Of a DNA stretch of 9,548 nt, positions 1-6,484 are shown piece by piece. Numbering within the stretch: position 1 is the stretch's first letter; every line of letters begins with the position of its first letter. The DNA comes from Clostridia bacterium (GTDB lineage Bacteria > Bacillota_A > Clostridia > Peptostreptococcales > JAAYPU01), in assembly GCA_022360735.1 (NCBI GenBank), contig JAKSCF010000110.1, forward strand, positions 1-9,548, in the 5' to 3' direction. Position numbers and translations under genes: made by a program. The notes beneath the pieces are model-generated. The model ran no database searches. It had not been told where the DNA came from and was given only the letters and a program-made list of their open reading frames with translations.

Positions 1-20
1 CATACAATTGCATACAATTG
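1..20. repeat. 10-bp tandem direct repeat at window edge
   Basis: CATACAATTG occurs twice in a row at the very edge of the window. It lies within the reading frame of the CheA-like kinase, which reads through it as Ile-Gln-Leu-His-Thr-Ile. A 10-bp unit is not a multiple of three, so a recent duplication would shift the upstream frame. Only two copies are visible and the left flank is missing, so this may be chance. Confidence 0.45.
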
Positions 21-874
21 AAGATAAGCTGTCACTCATGTTAAAAGAGACAGAGAACATTACCGGTGAGGAATTTATTCGGTTTGTTAAGTGTATCAAT
101 TTTGATGAAATGATTGATAAAGATTTAGGGATTATTAAAGATTTTCTCGGGAATGGATTTTTCCAATCAGAAAAAAATATATCCATCAACTATGAAAGAA
201 TAGAGTCACTTCTTAAAATAATTGAAGATAGGTTTATAGGTGATGACAAAAGCTTTTTGATCAGCAATATTTCTAAGCTTGCCGATTCCAAGTTAAGTGA
301 TCTCCTTATGGGCTATAATGAATACATACAAACCCTTGCCTTGAGGTTTGATAAAATGATATCTGATATTGAAGTAAAGGGTGATATTGTCTATATCAAC
401 CGCCAATACTATTCAAAGTTCTTAAAATCTATGATTCATATATTTAGAAATATTGTGGACCATGCCATTGAACCTCCGGAAGAAAGAATAGAAAAAGACA
501 AAAATGAACAAGGCAAGATTGTATGCCATATAAGCCAATATGATGACTGTTTTGTTATAGAGATTTCTGATGATGGAAAAGGCATTCATCCTAATACCGT
601 TCTCAATAAGGCTTTGGAAAAGGGTATCTATCAACAAGAGGAAATAAGCTGCCTCGGTCACAGTGACATTATAAATACTATCTTCCTGGATTCTTTCTCT
701 ACCAAAGACAAAGTCAGCACCTTATCCGGTCGAGGTGTGGGCCTTGCAGCTGTCAGAAGCGAGGTGGAAGCTCTTAGAGGTTCAATAGAAGTTATATCTA
801 AGGTAAATAAAGGGACAACATTTAAGATTACTTTGCCGGAAACAAAAAAGAATAATTCTTTATGTTTAATCTAA
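2..874 (+). CDS. CheA-like histidine kinase, 3' part (5' end outside window)
   Basis: C-terminal part of a CheA-type histidine kinase; the frame is open to the left edge, so the true start is not visible. Counting from the TTG codon at 8 as residue 1, the region about 105-155 matches the CheA-type kinase start and N-box (HIFRNIVDHAIE, with Asn148 as the expected Mg-ATP ligand). The G1 box is DDGKG at 188-192, an F-box-like stretch lies around 225-235, and the G2 box is GRGVG at 241-245, followed by the usual G-T-T-F at 269-272. The first residues (HTIEDKL) resemble the helix that follows the phosphorylated histidine in CheA Hpt domains, so the Hpt domain and its histidine probably lie upstream. 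The protein ends soon after the ATPase domain, with no CheW-like P5 domain. It is therefore more likely a cytosolic CheA-related kinase serving another response regulator than a chemotaxis CheA. Family assignment is firm; partner and signal are unknown. Confidence 0.85.
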   Translation: MQLHTIEDKLSLMLKETENITGEEFIRFVKCINFDEMIDKDLGIIKDFLGNGFFQSEKNISINYERIESLLKIIEDRFIGDDKSFLISNISKLADSKLSDLLMGYNEYIQTLALRFDKMISDIEVKGDIVYINRQYYSKFLKSMIHIFRNIVDHAIEPPEERIEKDKNEQGKIVCHISQYDDCFVIEISDDGKGIHPNTVLNKALEKGIYQQEEISCLGHSDIINTIFLDSFSTKDKVSTLSGRGVGLAAVRSEVEALRGSIEVISKVNKGTTFKITLPETKKNNSLCLI

Positions 875-967
875 TTTAATTGGTAAAGAATAAATGAGCT
901 TAAGAAGATCATATACAATATTGAGGAAGCATTAAAAGCAGTTGAACAAAAGGTTATAAGTTGGTTA

Positions 968-1006
968 AAAACCCGAAATTCTTAAGTTTGAATTTCGGGT
1001 TTTATT
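968..1006. terminator. Rho-independent terminator, probably bidirectional
   Basis: A perfect 14-bp inverted repeat (AAAACCCGAAATTC at 968-981 and its complement at 990-1003) encloses an 8-nt loop. The plus strand ends in a T-rich run and the minus strand also ends in T's because the left arm begins with AAAA. It lies 93 bp after the kinase stop and 37 bp beyond the stop of the minus-strand hydrolase, so it can end both convergent transcripts. Confidence 0.85.
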
Positions 1007-1040
1007 GAAGATAAAAGGGTCTAAGACGTTCATTTTATAA

Positions 1041-2237
1041 CTATTCCATATGTGCGCTAAAGTATTCTGCAATAGCATCTACTGCTGGATCGACATATTC
1101 AGGCATCCAGTATAGATCGAAATGGCCGGCACCTTTAAACTCAAGTTTGTCCTTTTCTCCATTGAGCTGATTATAGAATTCAAGGGCACCAGGAGTTGAA
1201 ACGGCTTCATCGCCATAAACCATGAATACCGGTACGGCATCGAACATCTTGGCATGGTCATAGATGGAGAAGCTGAGGACGTAGTTGAAAGATTGTAGAT
1301 CTAAGCCGTTTTTCCAGGTTGGCACATCTCCTGGCATACCTGGCAAATAGTATGTCATCATACCTCGTATAATCGGTCTTGCATTTACCGCATCTGCTTC
1401 TTCTTTTGTTGTTGGAACAAGTTGGGCGATCATTTCTTCACCGGTCTTAAAATAATTCAGGTTAGCCGGTTCTGCATAAGGCATAATATGGGTCCTTAAG
1501 TTAGTGGTATTGCCTACGGAATTGATCTGATCTTGTTGGCCTGTCAAAAATGGGCTGATTATGGCAAGGGCGTTGATTCTGCTGTCATAAGCTGTTTCAA
1601 ATGCAGAAAAGCCTGCACCGGCACAGATGCCTATATTGAATAGGTTGTTGGCGTCTACCTGTTCAAGGGATTCCAGAAGGTTGACAGCATTGCGTATGTC
1701 ATCAGAAATATTATAGGCATTGAGAAGCAGCTTACGGCCTTCGCTTTCACCAAAGCCTCTTGGATCGAAAACAAGAGTGATGAAACCTTCTTTACTGAGC
1801 TTTTCTGCATAAATACCGGCTGTCTGCTCTTTGACCCCGCTGACCGGTGGTGTTACGACCAGTGCAGGATAGACACTGTCTGCTGAATAATTCTCCGGAG
1901 TAAAGATGAATGCTGCGACCTTCTCGCCTTCACTGTAGAACATCACCTCGTTTTTGCCTGCTTTCAATGATATGTCTTCACAAAAGCCATGCTTAAGTGG
2001 TGATTCGGCTGCCTTCTCGTCCCCCTGGGATACATTCAGTACCTGTGCGCTGTAGATTAAATCCGGATTGTCAATGTTATTCCAACGGATGATTTCCTCC
2101 ATGGTGATACCATTGTCTCTGGCAATGCGCCACAGTTCGTCACCGTCTTGAACCGTATAGGTTTTCTGAGCCATAACAACGAATGTGCTGCTGATAACCA
2201 AAACAAATGCTAAAATCAACGTTGATACTCTTTTCAT
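1041..2237 (-). CDS. Secreted LysM-domain alpha/beta hydrolase (Cys at nucleophile position)
   Basis: Predicted exported, wall-associated hydrolase of 398 residues. Residues 1-23 form a signal peptide: MKR, a hydrophobic core, and a V-M-A cleavage site before QKTY. A LysM domain (about 25-70; TYTVQDGDELWRIA through IYSAQVLNV) should bind peptidoglycan. An alpha/beta hydrolase domain fills the rest: a DPRGFGES strand-turn, a nucleophile elbow G-I-C-A-G with Cys205, an acid in VYGDE (Asp343) and a histidine in GAGHFD (His372). Cys in place of Ser recalls dienelactone hydrolase and YcjY-like hydrolases, so it may be the family norm rather than a defect. The substrate cannot be told; an ester or other acyl compound outside the membrane is plausible. 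I chose the ATG at 2237 because AAAGGA lies 12 nt upstream and it gives a clean signal peptide; the frame extends to a GTG at 2264, but that has no ribosome binding site. Transcribed divergently from tetR and probably repressed by it. Confidence 0.85.
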   Translation of the reverse strand: MKRVSTLILAFVLVISSTFVVMAQKTYTVQDGDELWRIARDNGITMEEIIRWNNIDNPDLIYSAQVLNVSQGDEKAAESPLKHGFCEDISLKAGKNEVMFYSEGEKVAAFIFTPENYSADSVYPALVVTPPVSGVKEQTAGIYAEKLSKEGFITLVFDPRGFGESEGRKLLLNAYNISDDIRNAVNLLESLEQVDANNLFNIGICAGAGFSAFETAYDSRINALAIISPFLTGQQDQINSVGNTTNLRTHIMPYAEPANLNYFKTGEEMIAQLVPTTKEEADAVNARPIIRGMMTYYLPGMPGDVPTWKNGLDLQSFNYVLSFSIYDHAKMFDAVPVFMVYGDEAVSTPGALEFYNQLNGEKDKLEFKGAGHFDLYWMPEYVDPAVDAIAEYFSAHME

Positions 2238-2314
2238 AATTGAATTCATTCCTTTCACTTTCACTCAAAGCACAAAATTGAATAAAAACAGTATGTAAGT
2301 GATGTACTTAGAGC

Positions 2315-2350
2315 AATATTAAATAACGTAACGTTACGTTACTTAATATT
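2315..2350. promoter_or_regulatory. 36-bp near-palindromic operator upstream of the hydrolase
   Basis: The stretch is self-complementary except for one mismatched pair (2323/2342). Its core, TAACGTAACGTTACGTTA at 2324-2341, is a perfect 18-bp palindrome that holds two overlapping copies of AACGTNACGTT (2325-2335 and 2330-2340). It abuts the -10 hexamer of the hydrolase promoter and would cover the transcription start, which is a classic repressor position. The adjacent TetR gene is the natural candidate for the binding protein; this is inferred, not shown. The leader RNA downstream also holds a small inverted repeat, TAAGT-N5-ACTTA, at 2296-2310. Confidence 0.75.
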
Positions 2351-2379
2351 ATGATACAAAATTATTGCCTTTAATGCAA
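2351..2379 (-). promoter_or_regulatory. Predicted promoter of the LysM-hydrolase
   Basis: On the minus strand, TTGCAT (2374-2379) and TATCAT (2351-2356) are separated by 17 bp, a good -10 with a moderate -35. The expected start point, near 2344, falls inside the adjacent palindrome and leaves a leader of roughly 105 nt before the ATG at 2237. Confidence 0.55.
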
Positions 2380-2408
2380 GGAGTTTATGTGGAGTTTTTA
2401 TACTAGAG

Positions 2409-2437
2409 TGGCAAAGTCCCTGTTTTCCTGATATAAT
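2409..2437 (+). promoter_or_regulatory. Predicted promoter of the TetR gene
   Basis: A perfect -10 TATAAT at 2432-2437 lies 17 bp downstream of a weak -35 TGGCAA at 2409-2414. The expected start is near 2444, at the edge of the AACGTCACGTT motif, which suggests autorepression. Confidence 0.55.
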
Positions 2438-2444
2438 ACTTGGA

Positions 2445-2455
2445 AACGTCACGTT
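2445..2455. promoter_or_regulatory. Second copy of the AACGTNACGTT operator motif
   Basis: AACGTCACGTT is an inverted repeat around a single central base and matches the two overlapping copies in the palindrome at 2315-2350. It sits between the tetR -10 and its ribosome binding site, where a bound repressor would block transcription. The flanking bases agree too: ACGT(T/C)ACGTTACT is shared by the two sites. Confidence 0.65.
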
Positions 2456-2490
2456 ACTAGTTATAAATTAACAGTTAAGGAGATGATTTT

Positions 2491-3138
2491 ATGGAATTTG
2501 ACCGCGTTCGAAATGATGAACAGCGAAAAATTAGAATACAGCAGATAAAAGATGGTGCAACCAAATTGTTCGATACCATGCAGTATCATGAGATTACCTT
2601 GGCGCTGATTGCCAATGAGACTGCTTTCACCAGAGGAAATTTATATAAATATATAACATCGAAAGAGGAAATCTTTATGTTGGTTATTCTGGATGAAGTC
2701 AGGGACTGGATTAAAGACCTTGAAGACAACATTAATGATAATATGTCAGGGGATATTAAGGGTTTTTCAGAAACATGGGCCAACATCACTTTCAGACATA
2801 TACGGCTGCTGAAGCTGATGACACTGCACTTTGCTATACTTGAAAGGAATGTACCATTGGATAGGCTTGTGAAATTCAAGGATGATTGGTTTATAGAAAC
2901 GTCAAAATGTTTCAATATTGTCCGAAAAGCATTCCCAAAATGGGACGCGAAAACTCTACGCATGTTCTTAGATGCTGCCAAGAACTACGCTATTGGATTA
3001 TTTCCAATGACATCACCGTCACAAATACAAAGGGAAGCCGTTGAAGCATCAACAATGGTTTATGAATTTCCTGATTTTGTTAAAGATTATTCAAGATTTT
3101 TAGAAATCCACACGACAGCACTCAACGATTTGAGCTAA
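2491..3138 (+). CDS. TetR/AcrR-family transcriptional regulator
   Basis: A 215-residue protein, typical TetR length. The N-terminal DNA-binding domain spans about residues 10-62: a first helix (QRKIRIQQIKDGATKLFDTM), then a helix-turn-helix (ITLALIANETAFTRGNLYKY) and the usual S-K-E-E-I-F that starts helix 4. The remaining 150 residues should form the helical ligand-binding and dimerisation domain; its sequence is too divergent for me to name a ligand. The start is well supported by AAGGAG at 2477-2482, 8 nt before the ATG. It is divergent from the LysM-hydrolase, and matching operator-like motifs lie at both promoters, so it most likely represses itself and the hydrolase and is released by a small molecule related to the hydrolase's substrate. 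No copy of the motif was seen upstream of the reductase that follows. Confidence 0.88.
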   Translation: MEFDRVRNDEQRKIRIQQIKDGATKLFDTMQYHEITLALIANETAFTRGNLYKYITSKEEIFMLVILDEVRDWIKDLEDNINDNMSGDIKGFSETWANITFRHIRLLKLMTLHFAILERNVPLDRLVKFKDDWFIETSKCFNIVRKAFPKWDAKTLRMFLDAAKNYAIGLFPMTSPSQIQREAVEASTMVYEFPDFVKDYSRFLEIHTTALNDLS

Positions 3139-3274
3139 AGGAAGTAACCCTGATCTGCCAATATAATAATCTGTAAAATGTATAAGTTTATCAGTAATAG
3201 ATACATTCATTAGACCTGAGAACTCTAGTATTGTAAATATAACATAGAAAAACGGAATAGAAGGAGTGTTATAT

Positions 3275-4477
3275 ATGAAATACAGAGTTGTACCTAAGAC
3301 TGGAGATAAGATTTCAACTTTAGGATTTGGATGTATGCGTTTGGCAACCAAAAGAGGCAGAATAGATGAGGCAAAAGCTGAGGAGCAGATCCGATATGCC
3401 ATCAGCCAGGGCGTTAATTATTTTGATACAGCTTATCCATATCATAGTGGACAAAGTGAAAGTTTTCTAGGGAAAGTCTTTAAAGATAGAAGCTTAAGGG
3501 AGAAAGTCAAGATAGCAACAAAACTTCCACCGTGGCAAATTAAAAAGAGAGAAGACATGGACAGCATCCTCAAAGATCAACTAGGCAAACTACAGTTGGA
3601 CTCCATTGATTATTATCTTGTTCACGGTATTTTGGACCAAAAAGTGTGGGACAGAATGAAATCTTTGGGGATAATTGAATAAAAAAAAAAAAAAAAAAAG
3701 AAGGGGCATATTAAACATATCGGATTTTCTGTCCACTGTGATATTCAAACCTTTAAAAATGTTGTAGATGATTATGACTGGGATATGTGTCAGATTCAGT
3801 ATAATTTCTTAGATGAAAATAATCAAGCCGGAACGGAAGGGCTTAAATATGCAGCTGAAAGGGATATTGCAGTATTCATTATGGAACCCCTTAGAGGCGG
3901 CAGTCTTTCAACGAAGGTACCTAAACAAGTACAGCAATTATGGGATACCGCAAAGGTTAAGAGAAATCCGGCAGAATGGGCTTTAAAATGGATATGGAAC
4001 CATGAAGAAGTGACCTGCATTTTGTCCGGAATGAATAATGATGAACATATCAGAGAGAACATCAATGCAGCCAATACAACTGAACCCAACAGCCTATCAA
4101 AAGAGGAAGTGGCATTGGTTGAAAAGGTAAGGGATAAGTACAAAGCATTAACAAAAGTACCTTGTACAGCATGTGCTTATTGTATGCCATGTCCGGCAGG
4201 TGTTAATATCCCTGAATGCTTCAGTAAATATAACGATAAATATATTTTTGGAACCATGAATGCAAGAATGATGTATGAAATCGGCATGGGGGGCCTCACC
4301 GGTGGAGAACCTGCTAGAGCGTCACAATGCGTCAATTGTGGAATATGTGAGAAGCATTGTCCACAGCATATAGAAATCCGAAAAGAACTTAAGAAAGTGT
4401 CATCAGAATTTGATGATTTAACGGGTAAAGCCCTTAACTGGGTTGGTAGACGAATGATGAATAGAAGAAGCAGGTAA
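3275..4477 (+). pseudogene. Aldo/keto reductase with C-terminal 2x[4Fe-4S] ferredoxin domain, broken by an in-frame stop
   Basis: An NAD(P)H-dependent aldo/keto reductase of the COG1453 type, about 400 codons long. The start ATG at 3275 follows AAGGAG with an 8-nt gap. The first part has GFGCMRL and the catalytic set Asp51 and Tyr56 (FDTAYPY), Lys83 (ATKLP) and His117 (LVHG). Codon 136 (3680-3682) is TAA. The same frame then continues from 3683 without another stop: GHIKHIGFS, CQIQYNFLDE, MEPLRGG, then two four-cysteine clusters, CTACAYCMPCP (codons 297-306) and CVNCGICEKHCP (codons 352-362). The stop begins the 19-A run, and the gap between LGIIE and GHIKHIGFS is eight codons, which I recall as the normal length in this family (LEFLEKKKEEGKI-like). 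So the gene is otherwise intact: either a recent nonsense change or a sequence/assembly error. A TATAAT at 3162-3167 could be its -10, but no -35 is evident; the rest of 3139-3274 shows nothing else. Confidence 0.85.
3681..3699 (+). repeat. 19-A homopolymer inside the reductase gene
   Basis: Nineteen consecutive A's follow T3680, so the run supplies the last two bases of the TAA stop and then a string of Lys codons that continues in frame into AAG AAG GGG. Runs this long inside bacterial genes are unusual and prone to replication slippage and to sequencing or assembly errors. Confidence 0.9.
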
Positions 4478-4540
4478 ATAATTAAAGGATGATTTGCTGA
4501 GATAGCTGTTTTCTATACAGGATACCGGCTAAGCTGAAGA

Positions 4541-4552
4541 TGAGGAAGGTGA
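4541..4552 (+). promoter_or_regulatory. Ribosome binding site of araC paralog 1
   Basis: TGAGGAAGGTGA ends 4 nt before the ATG at 4557 and fixes that start. The same 12 bases precede the second paralog (5548-5559). The 79-bp gap after the reductase shows no terminator and no convincing promoter, so read-through from the reductase is possible. Confidence 0.7.
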
Positions 4553-4556
4553 CTAT

Positions 4557-5459
4557 ATGGACAAGATAATAGAACTACATTCAGTTTCAGTTTTTCATGA
4601 GTTATTAGGATATGAAAAGCCTAAACATCCCCTGATTACACTGATTGACTTGAAAGAGTTACAACCCAAAAAAGAATATATGAATACAAAATTTGTGACG
4701 GGATTTTATACCATCACGCTTAAGCAAGGACATGATTGCGAAATGAGATATGGTCGTCGTTATTATGACTTCAGTGAAGGCAGTCTGATGTTTGTTAGCC
4801 CTGGGCAAGTTTTTGCTTCAGCAAAAGAAAGTAGCTCAAAAGAGGTAGACGGCTGGATGTTATGTTTTCACCCAGATTTAATAAGAGGAACGCCGTTAGG
4901 TGATAAGATGGATGAGTTTACTTTTTTCTCTTATGATGTTAATGAAGCCCTTCACCTGTCAGAAGATGAAAAAAGGATAATAACAGATATTGCTAAGACC
5001 ATTAAAAGAGAGTACAGCCTAAATATAGACGTTTATAGTAGAGACCTGATTGTTTCAAACATTGATGTGCTATTAAATTACTCTAAAAGATTTTACGGCA
5101 GACAGTTTATTACCAGAACACATGCCAATAAAGATGTTATCATCCGTTTTGATAATTTACTGAAAGCATATTTTAAAGCAGGTAATTTAGAAGAAAGAGG
5201 AGTCCCTAATGTTAAGTATTTTGCAAAAGAAATGGGGTATTCTACCAACTACCTGAGTGATTTATTAAAGAAGGAAACCGGCAAAAATACACAAGAGCAT
5301 ATACAATTTCATTTGATAGAAAAGGCCAAAAACCTTCTGCTTGCGACATCAAAGCCAATTAATGAGATTGCTTATACATTAGGATTTGAATACCCGGCAC
5401 ATTTTTCAAAATTTTTTAAGCAAAAAACAGGTATGTCACCTGCGACGTATCGACAATAA
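4557..5459 (+). CDS. AraC-family transcriptional regulator (paralog 1)
   Basis: A 300-residue regulator with the usual AraC/XylS layout. The N-terminal half (about 1-190) should be a cupin-like sensing and dimerisation domain, with GFYTITLKQGHDCEMRYG, YYDFSEGSLMFVSPGQV and GWMLCFHPDLI as the conserved stretches. The last 85 residues carry the two helix-turn-helix units: VKYFAKEMGYSTNYLSDLLK, and then INEIAYTLGFEYPAHFSKFF, ending in the family signature KTGMSPATYR. It lies 79 bp after the reductase and just ahead of a close paralog. The neighbourhood suggests it controls the reductase or another redox or detoxification gene, but no target site can be identified. No truncation or missing motif is visible. 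The family is certain; ligand and targets are unknown. Confidence 0.9.
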   Translation: MDKIIELHSVSVFHELLGYEKPKHPLITLIDLKELQPKKEYMNTKFVTGFYTITLKQGHDCEMRYGRRYYDFSEGSLMFVSPGQVFASAKESSSKEVDGWMLCFHPDLIRGTPLGDKMDEFTFFSYDVNEALHLSEDEKRIITDIAKTIKREYSLNIDVYSRDLIVSNIDVLLNYSKRFYGRQFITRTHANKDVIIRFDNLLKAYFKAGNLEERGVPNVKYFAKEMGYSTNYLSDLLKKETGKNTQEHIQFHLIEKAKNLLLATSKPINEIAYTLGFEYPAHFSKFFKQKTGMSPATYRQ

Positions 5460-5470
5460 AGAAATGTATA

Positions 5471-5507
5471 CCCCAAATGTTAGGTAAAGCTAATAATTGG
5501 GGTTTTT
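5471..5507 (+). terminator. Rho-independent terminator after araC paralog 1
   Basis: CCCCAA at 5471-5476 pairs with TTGGGG at 5497-5502, an inner TTAG/CTAA stem (5480-5483 with 5490-5493) extends the hairpin after a small bulge, and TTTTT follows at 5503-5507. It begins 11 bp after the stop codon and separates the two araC paralogs into different transcripts. Confidence 0.75.
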
Positions 5508-5547
5508 ACTCAACTTTACACTTGTTTTGTTGTACAATAATTATAGT

Positions 5548-5559
5548 TGAGGAAGGTGA
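5548..5559 (+). promoter_or_regulatory. Ribosome binding site of araC paralog 2
   Basis: TGAGGAAGGTGA ends 5 nt before the ATG at 5565, which makes that ATG the start rather than the in-frame TTG at 5547 that lies inside this element. It is identical to the element before paralog 1. A -10-like TACAAT lies at 5533-5538, but no -35 at good spacing was found. Confidence 0.7.
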
Positions 5560-5564
5560 TCAAG

Positions 5565-6464
5565 ATGGAACCAATAATAAATATAGATTCGATAACCATA
5601 CTTCATGAGTTGTTAGGTTATGACCAACCGGCACACCCTTTAATTACACTAATAGATCTTAGTAATGTAGAGTCCATGTCAAAATATAAAAACAGACAAA
5701 TGATCATAGGCTTTTATACCATCAGCCTAAAGCATCATCATGAAAATTGCAGGCTTAAATACGGCAGGCAATACTATGATTTTAGTGAAGGCAGTATGAT
5801 GTTTACTGCTCCTGGGCAAGTTGCGACTGTTGAATATAAATCAGATGAAGCAGAAGGCTGGATGTTGTGTTTTCATCCGGACCTAATTAGAAAAGGTCAG
5901 CTGAATTCAAAAATAAAGGAATACACCTTTTTTTCATATGACTTGTGTGAAGCGCTCCACTTATCTCAACAAGAAGAAGCAACCATTAATAATATTGTCA
6001 ATACAATCAACCATGAAATAAATGAGAACGAAGATATGTATAGTGACCAATTGATAATATCAAATCTTGAGGTGCTCTTGAATTATGCCAGACGCTTCTA
6101 CGGGAGGCAGTTTATTACTCGAACAAGTGCCAATAAAGATGTAGTGAGTCGTTTTGAAACATTGTTGACGGATTATTTTGAATCCAAAAGCTTAGAGGAT
6201 AAAGGGGTACCTACGGTAAAGCATTTGGCAAAAGAAATGGGGTATTCAACCAATTATCTAAGCGATTTATTAAAGAAAGAAACCGGAAAAAACACTCAAG
6301 AGCATATACACTTTCATTTGCTTGAAAAAGCAAAATCTTTACTCTTAGGGACTGACGCGTCTATTTCTCAGATTACATATCAACTTGGGTTTGAGTATCC
6401 GGAGCACTTTTCAAAGTTTTTCAAAAAAAAGATGGGGATGTCACCATCGGTATATAGAAAGTAA
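5565..6464 (+). CDS. AraC-family transcriptional regulator (paralog 2)
   Basis: A 299-residue AraC-type regulator that aligns end to end with the gene just upstream, by eye about 60-65% identical. Shared blocks include HELLGY, HPLITLIDL, YYDFSEGS, GWMLCFHPDLIR, FYGRQFITRT and, in the DNA-binding domain, KEMGYSTNYLSDLLKKETGK. The first helix-turn-helix recognition region is identical in the two proteins, so they may bind similar sites; the N-terminal sensing domain differs more (for example a His-rich KHHHENC in place of KQGHDC), which fits divergence in ligand. The start chosen is the ATG at 5565, set by its ribosome binding site. It has its own upstream region after a terminator. It converges on the DeoR gene with only 6 bp between the stop codons. 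Ligand and targets are unknown. Confidence 0.9.
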   Translation: MEPIINIDSITILHELLGYDQPAHPLITLIDLSNVESMSKYKNRQMIIGFYTISLKHHHENCRLKYGRQYYDFSEGSMMFTAPGQVATVEYKSDEAEGWMLCFHPDLIRKGQLNSKIKEYTFFSYDLCEALHLSQQEEATINNIVNTINHEINENEDMYSDQLIISNLEVLLNYARRFYGRQFITRTSANKDVVSRFETLLTDYFESKSLEDKGVPTVKHLAKEMGYSTNYLSDLLKKETGKNTQEHIHFHLLEKAKSLLLGTDASISQITYQLGFEYPEHFSKFFKKKMGMSPSVYRK

Positions 6465-6484
6465 TAATGATTATACTTTCTTTT
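6456..6484. terminator. Possible stem-loop across the convergent stop codons
   Basis: AGAAAGTA (6456-6463) pairs with TACTTTCT (6474-6481) around a 10-nt loop, with TTTT at 6481-6484. The element contains or touches both the araC paralog 2 stop (6462-6464) and the DeoR stop (6471-6473). The stem is AT-rich and weak, so termination here is only a possibility, but no better terminator was seen between the convergent genes. Confidence 0.3.

Noticed and set aside
422..661. Antisense open frame within the kinase gene
   Set aside because: It lies wholly inside a strongly conserved coding region and shows no recognisable domain or ribosome binding site. The same holds for the antisense frames at 2586-2981, 3823-4143, 7354-7698, 7879-8073, 8413-8616 and 8827-9039.
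2215..2226. ATCAACGTTGAT, a 12-bp palindrome near the operator motif
   Set aside because: It lies within the hydrolase coding region, lacks the AACGTNACGTT arrangement, and is short enough to be chance.
2238..2264. Upstream GTG or ATG (2264, 2249) as the hydrolase start
   Set aside because: Neither has a ribosome binding site at usable spacing, and both would put extra polar residues before the signal peptide.
3121..3134. CTCAA-CGAT-TTGAG hairpin at the end of the TetR gene
   Set aside because: The stem is only 5 bp, lies in the coding sequence and has no T run after it, so it is not a credible terminator.
3100..3402. Minus-strand open frame spanning the tetR-reductase gap
   Set aside because: It overlaps both flanking genes, has no family motif, and most of its length is antisense to conserved coding sequence.
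3681..3699. Programmed slippage or phase variation in the 19-A run restoring a full-length reductase
   Set aside because: The TAA is read before the run can change the frame, and the frames on both sides already agree, so adding or losing A's cannot bypass the stop.
3785..4477. A separate functional gene starting at the ATG at 3785
   Set aside because: It starts in the middle of a TIM barrel, has no ribosome binding site, and continues the frame of the upstream reductase; it is the second part of one broken gene.
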